DNA of 64,000 nucleotides from Eriocheir sinensis (Eukaryota > Arthropoda > Malacostraca > Decapoda > Varunidae). The stretch is taken from contig NC_066528.1 in NCBI RefSeq assembly GCF_024679095.1, forward strand, positions 16,764,540-16,828,539. The letters run 5' to 3'. A program made the translations under genes and the position numbers. Shown here in pieces: positions 59,640 to 64,000 of the stretch. The notes under the pieces are model-generated. The model was not told the DNA's origin. It searched no databases and saw only the letters and a program-made list of their open reading frames with translations. Numbering within the stretch: position 1 is the stretch's first letter; every line of letters starts with the position of its first letter.

Positions 59640-59957
59640 AGGAGGAGAAGGAAGGGAAGATTTTTAGGTCTCGTGAAAGGAAAAAAAAGAGTATATTGCT
59701 GATGTGTCTACGTGTGACTCAAGGGCTCAGGTGACGGAGATGAACACCGACGCATCGCGCATCTATACCGTGTACCCCTTGACGTTACCTTTACCCTATG
59801 TGTGCTCGTATATGCTACTTTTACTGTTAATCCTGAACGTATCCTTCCGCTAATATCTGTATCTATAATCTTGGCCTTTCATGTAAACTTTTTTCTAGTG
59901 GATTTTACATGTTGGTTTGATGTTAATTCCTCCTCTTTAGACACGTTCAAAGAGTAT

Positions 59958-59960
<3 letters not shown>
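59640..59960. other. Non-coding stretch, nothing recognised
   Basis: Presumed intronic if PLAT copy 2 continues beyond the window. Confidence 0.45.
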
Positions 59961-59990
<30 letters not shown>

Positions 59991-60057
59991 ATGCATTGGA
60001 GTGGACAGAACATAAGAACATAAGAACATAAGAACATTAGACACGTTTAAAGCGTAT

Positions 60058-60094
<37 letters not shown>

Positions 60095-60110
60095 ATGCAT
60101 TGGAGTGGAC
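59945..60110 (+). repeat. Duplicated block of (CA)n + unique flank, split by (ATAAGAAC)n
   Basis: The block AGACACGTTYAAAGNGTATT, (CA)n, GGATGCATTGGAGTGGACAG occurs twice (59938-60008 and 60037-60110). Between them are about three ATAAGAAC units, matching the SINE tail at 27866. Confidence 0.85.
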
Positions 60111-60114
60111 AGAA

Positions 60115-60535
60115 CATCGGAGACAGGAGTTAATATGAAGTGACGGATGGTGATGGGGAAGGATAATGGGTGGGATATGGATAGGGAAGGAGGAGGAGGA
60201 GGAGGAGGAGGAGGACGATAGGATGAAGGGAAGCGAATGGAAATGTCCTAGAAGCGCGAGATTGTAAGGAAAACAGTCTATGGGGTATTCTATATTGATG
60301 CTTCTTACTCCTCTTCCTCCTCGTAAGACATATTTAGTAATTGTTGAAGTCTTAAGGTAGGAAAGGAATCATATGAAACCGCCCTAGAAATATGTTCAAA
60401 GAGTATTTCAAAGAGTTAAGTAAAAGGATCAGGTTGTATACTTACATGATATTTCTCAATCCTATTCCTCCCCTTAAGACATATTATACAAAGCGTAATT
60501 GGTGACGAAGTTTGTTATGAAAAGGAGGAGTATTA
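60115..60535. other. Non-coding stretch, nothing recognised
   Basis: Contains (GGA)n at about 60190-60213. Confidence 0.45.
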
Positions 60536-60539
60536 ATGT

Positions 60540-60740
60540 GTCCTCGAAGTGTTTCAATCCCCCTCAAAGTGTCTAAATCCTCCTCAAAGTGTTTAAATCC
60601 TCCTCAAAAAGTTTCAATCCTCCTCAAAGTGACTTAATCCTCCTCAAAGTGTTTAAATCTTTCTCAAAGTGTTTCAATCCCCCTCAAAGTGTTTAAATCC
60701 TCCTCAAAGTGTTTAAATCCCCCTCAAACCGTCTTAATCC
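60540..60740 (+). repeat. About 20-bp minisatellite, about 10 copies
   Basis: The unit CCTCAAAGTGTTTAAATCCT has C/T and A/C variants. A related larger duplication (CTCCTCC, AAGACATATT, then a GTGAC/GTGGCGAA block) surrounds it at about 60.3, 60.45, 60.76 and 60.93 kb. Confidence 0.9.
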
Positions 60741-60894
60741 TTCTCCTCCCCCTCCTCCTCATAAGACATATTCATAGAGAAATAGGTGGCGAATTTTACG
60801 TAATAAAAGGAAGAATTTCAACGTGTCCTGAAAGTGTTCTTACGTGTTTATTACGAGAAAATTTACGTGAAATACCTACTTGAAATTTCTTAAC

Positions 60895-61193
60895 CCTCCT
60901 CCTCCTCCTCCTCCTCCTCCTCCTCAGACATAATTATTCAATGTGCAACAAGTGACAAATTTTAAGTTATGGAAGTTTATGGGATTTTCCAACTTGATAT
61001 TTCTTGACCCTCCTCCTCCTTCTCCTCCTCCTCCTCTTTCTCCTTTCTCTTTCTTGTTCCTCTTCTTTCCTTTTCTTCCTTATTTTCTGACAAGTATGCA
61101 ATCCTCCTCCTCCTCCTCCTCCTCCTTTCTTTATTTTTTCCTAATATCCCAAATCTGTACTTTTCTCTAATTTTCCTTGCTTTCTTTCCACTA

Positions 61194-61230
<37 letters not shown>
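60895..61230. repeat. CTC/CCT-rich tracts and (CT)n
   Basis: (CTC)n at 60896-60925, 61010-61042 and 61101-61127, and (CT)n at 61197-61228. Confidence 0.9.
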
Positions 61231-61540
61231 GACGAATTTTTTTATGAAAGGGGAATCATTATTACGAACGCGGGCTGACTCTGTTCTCTTTTAGGGGTTT
61301 TTCCGCGGGTTTGTTATTAAAAAGATAGTGTGTTCTCAGCATAGACATTTCTCAAGAGCACACTCCCTCTTATTTCCTTTCCGGGGCAGACTAGTGATGC
61401 ACGGTATAAAGGATGCGTGATAAGGGAATTCCCGAACCTGATGTCAGTAAGAAAAGCATGAATCAGACCAACAGTGATTTCGACTTTTTTTTTATTTTTT
61501 TATTTTTACGTAGTGTGTGATTTCAGGACATATTTCTAAG

Positions 61541-62065
61541 GTTGAGTTAGGTTAGGTTAGTCATTGGTTAAAAGTTAGAGTAGCTTAGGTCAGGTCAGGT
61601 CAGGTGAGGTTGGTTAGGTTTGTCAGGATTAGATTAAGTCTTGGGATGGGTTAGGCTAGGTTAGGTTAGTCATGGGTTAAAAGGTATATTAGCTTAGGTC
61701 AGGTCAGGTCAAGTTAGGTGAGGTTAGTTAGGTTTGTCAGGATTAGGTTAAGTCTTGGGATGGGCTAGGTTAGGTTAGGTTAGTCATGGGTTAAAAGTTA
61801 GATTAGCTTAGGTCAGGTCAAGTTAGGTTAGGTTAGTTAGGTTTGTCAGGATTAGGTTAAGTCTTGGGATGGGTTAGGTTAGGTTAGGTTAGTCATGGGT
61901 TAAAAGTTAGAGTAGCTTAGGTCAGGTCAGGTCAAGTTAGGTGAGGTTGGTTAGGTTTGTCATGATTAGGTTAAGTTAGTCTTGGGATAGGTTAGGCTAA
62001 GTTAGCTTCGGCGTGGGTTAAGTTAGCTTAGGTTAGGTTAGATCAGGTCAGGTCAGGTTGAACGT
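61541..62065 (+). repeat. TTAGG-type array with about 110-bp higher-order unit
   Basis: GGTTAGGTTAGG and GGTCAGGTCAGG motifs are organised in about 4.5 units marked by GTCATGGGTTAAAAG (near 61559, 61668, 61782, 61892) and GTCAGGATTAGGTTAAGTC. The G-rich strand is the plus strand. Confidence 0.9.
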
Positions 62066-62120
62066 ATTTCCTATTCATTTCCTTTCGGGGGAGAGAATAA
62101 TGATGTGTAATGTTCTACGG

Positions 62121-62393
62121 CAGTTGTTCTTAACCTGGGTTCGGCGAAGATCCTCCCGAAAGACTTTGCAATTGATTTTTAAGCAAATTTTCTTTTATAT
62201 TTCTATGGATTAAAATGGAATCGGTTCTTTGTATTATCCAAAATTAATATACTCTTGAATTTTGAAGCAATTTTTCTTCCACTTGTATGTTGTTGTTGTT
62301 TTTTTCTTTTTTTTCTTTATACTTGAGGGGTTCGGCTACTGTGCGGAGGTTTTCGTTAGGGTTCGGCGCCTCTAAAAAGGTTAAGAACCACTG
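62121..62393. mobile_element. hAT-type MITE
   Basis: A 273-bp AT-rich element with terminal inverted repeats CAGTTGTTCTTAACCT (left) and AGGTTAAGAACCACTG (right, complementary with one mismatch). The subterminal GGGTTCGGCG is on both inner sides. Flanks TCTACGG (left) and TTTACGG (right) look like a target-site duplication of about 8 bp with one mismatch. CAGNGGTTCTTAACC ends are characteristic of Charlie-like hAT elements. There is no transposase ORF, so it is non-autonomous. Confidence 0.85.
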
Positions 62394-62639
62394 TTTACGG
62401 GTGCAAGGAGGGGAATTCCTAAACCGAGAGTAAGAGAAGAAAATACTAAAGCAGACTAACAAATTTAAGGTCATGAGTTAGTTGTGAACCTGGCACGCTT
62501 CCCGGACGTCGATCTTGCTTATAGGTTTGTTTGTTTTTTAAAAGACAACCCTATGTGGAGGAGACGAAGGGAACGCCCACGTAGCTCATGGTTAAAGCAA
62601 ACTGTTCGATCCTTGGAGGGGCTTGAGATGAGAAGTAAG

Positions 62640-63880
62640 GTTAGGGTAATCATGGGTTAAGGTGAGTTAGGTTCGGTTAGGCTAGTTAAGGATTACGTTA
62701 GATTGGCCATGGGTGAGGTTAGATTACCATGAGTTAGATAGGTTAGGTTCTGTTAGGTTAAGCGTGGGTTAGATTAGGTTAGGTTCTGTTAGGTTAAGCG
62801 TGGGTTAGATTAGGTTAGGTTCTGTTAGGTTAAGCGTGGGTTAGATTAGGTTAGGTTCTGTTAGGTTAAGCTTGTGTTTTTTTAGGTTAGGTTCTGTTAG
62901 GTTAAGCGTGGGTTAGATTAGGTTAGGTTCTGTTAGGTTAAGCGTGGGTTAGATTAGGTTAGGTTCTGTTAGGTTAAGCGTGGGTTAGATTAGGTTAGGT
63001 TCTGTTAGGTTAAGCGTGGGTTAGATTAGGTTAGGCATGCGGTGGGTTAGGTTAGGTTAGGTTGGTTTAAGGGTTCTGTTAGATTAGATTCGGTAGATTA
63101 GGTTCGATTAGTCGTAGAATGTTATATATAGCTTAGGTTCGGTTAAGGTAGTCGTGGGTTAGAGTAGGTTAGTAATGGGTGAGGTTAGGTAAGGTTAGAT
63201 AAGTCATGAGGTAGGTTACATTATGTTGGGTTAGGTGAGATCAGGTCAGGTTAGGTTGGGTTAGGTTGGTTAGGTTAGGTTAGGTTAGGTTAGGTTGGGT
63301 TAGGTTGGTTAGGTTTTCGGTTAGGTTTGTCATGATTAGGTTAGGTTAAGTTAGTCTTGGGATAGGTTGAGTTAGATTATTTAAGGAATAGGTTAAGTTA
63401 GCTTAGGTTAGGTCAGGTCAGGTCAGGTAGGTTAGATTGGTTAGGTCTTCGATTAGGTTTGTCACGGTTAGGTTAGGTTAGGTTAGTCTTGGGATAGGTT
63501 AAGTTAGATTATTTAAGGAATAGGTTAAGTTAGCTTAGGTTAGGTCAGGTCAGGTCAGGTAGGTTAGATTGGTTAGGTCTTCGATTAGGTTTGTCACGGT
63601 TAGGTTAAGTTAGGTTAGTCTTGGGATAGGTTAGGTTAGATTAGCCAAGGCGTGGGTTAGCTTAGGTTAGGTCAGGTCAGGTTGGGTTCGGTTGGTAGTG
63701 GTTTCGGCTCGCTTGGTCATGGTTAGGTTGCATTAGGTTAGCCATGGGTTGGGTTAGGTTTGGTTAGATTAGTCATGGATTAAAAGTTAGATTAGATTAG
63801 GTTAGGTTAGGTTAGGCCAGGTCAAGCTATATTTGTCATGTTTAGGTTGTGACATCTGTTAGGTTGCATCAAGCTAGTCA
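62640..63880 (+). repeat. TTAGG-type array with 36-bp and longer higher-order units
   Basis: TTAGG/GGTCA variants throughout. At 62740-63030 a 36-bp unit, AGCGTGGGTTAGATTAGGTT followed by AGGTTCTGTTAGGTTA, is repeated about 8 times. At 63300-63660 units of roughly 150 bp marked by TAGTCTTGGGATAGGTTAAG and TTATTTAAGGAATAGG occur twice or more. Confidence 0.9.
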
Positions 63881-64000
63881 TGGGTTGGTTTTGTGTCTTT
63901 CCGGTTACAAAACACTAGTGCAAGAGTGTTTTAATAAAGAAGGAAAACTCAGATTACAAGAAATACATTGAGTCGCCCCCTGCCTCTATCCTGTCTCCAC
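63881..64000. other. Window end, nothing recognised
   Basis: Short AT-rich sequence after the repeat array, with no gene signal. Confidence 0.4.

Overview
This window is nuclear DNA of an animal, most likely a decapod crustacean and probably a brachyuran crab; the species cannot be fixed from sequence alone. The evidence is very dense GT/CT/GA/ATT microsatellites, long arrays of the arthropod telomere motif TTAGG/CCTAA at internal positions, Jockey-like LINE pieces, tRNA-derived SINEs, GT-AG splice sites and intron-like low-complexity DNA. There is no bacterial-style gene organisation, no CRISPR array, no rRNA and no convincing functional tRNA. One 100-N assembly gap lies at 11030-11129. Only a few percent of the window is credible protein-coding sequence.

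Layout. 1-11 kb: microsatellites, minisatellites, dispersed repeats, a LINE 3' end, a tRNA-derived SINE and a 330-bp polypyrimidine tract. 11.1-22.5 kb: a tandem array of duplicated units, each built around a 352-codon uninterrupted ORF for a D-isomer-specific 2-hydroxyacid dehydrogenase (GhrA / hydroxypyruvate-reductase-like). Copy A (11457) carries a nonsense codon, a Gly-to-Ser change in the NAD motif and an 18-bp deletion. Copy A' (13743) is only a 5' stub. Copies B (18427) and C (20369) are intact. A reverse-transcriptase fragment sits just 5' of copy B. A further intact copy D lies at 39508. 22.5-39 kb: purine-rich tracts, a 44-bp satellite (25.9-27.1 kb), a second SINE, a CCTAA telomere-like array (31.5-32.4 kb), and 124/148-bp and 62-bp tandem repeats. 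41-49 kb: 125-bp, 105-bp and 144-bp tandem repeats, a 1.5-kb purine-rich tract and a LINE 3' end on the minus strand. 49.3-58.8 kb: two paralogous PLAT-domain exons (49751-50326 and 58258-58794), each ending in a phase-0 splice donor after a lipoxygenase-type linker. Between them are a promoter-like GC-box/CCAAT cluster and a 92-bp-arm inverted repeat. 59-64 kb: a microsatellite-armed inverted repeat, minisatellites, a TTAGG-type array with higher-order repeats, and a 273-bp hAT-type MITE.

How the genes may relate. The dehydrogenases would be NAD(P)-dependent cytosolic or organellar enzymes reducing glyoxylate/hydroxypyruvate-like 2-oxoacids. Their central parts are nearly identical even at silent sites while both flanks are diverged, which points to gene conversion across the array. 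The two PLAT exons look like 5' ends of a lipoxygenase gene or gene pair. No catalytic lipoxygenase exon is visible in the window, so either the body lies beyond 64 kb with the exons used as alternative first exons, or one or both are detached duplicates.
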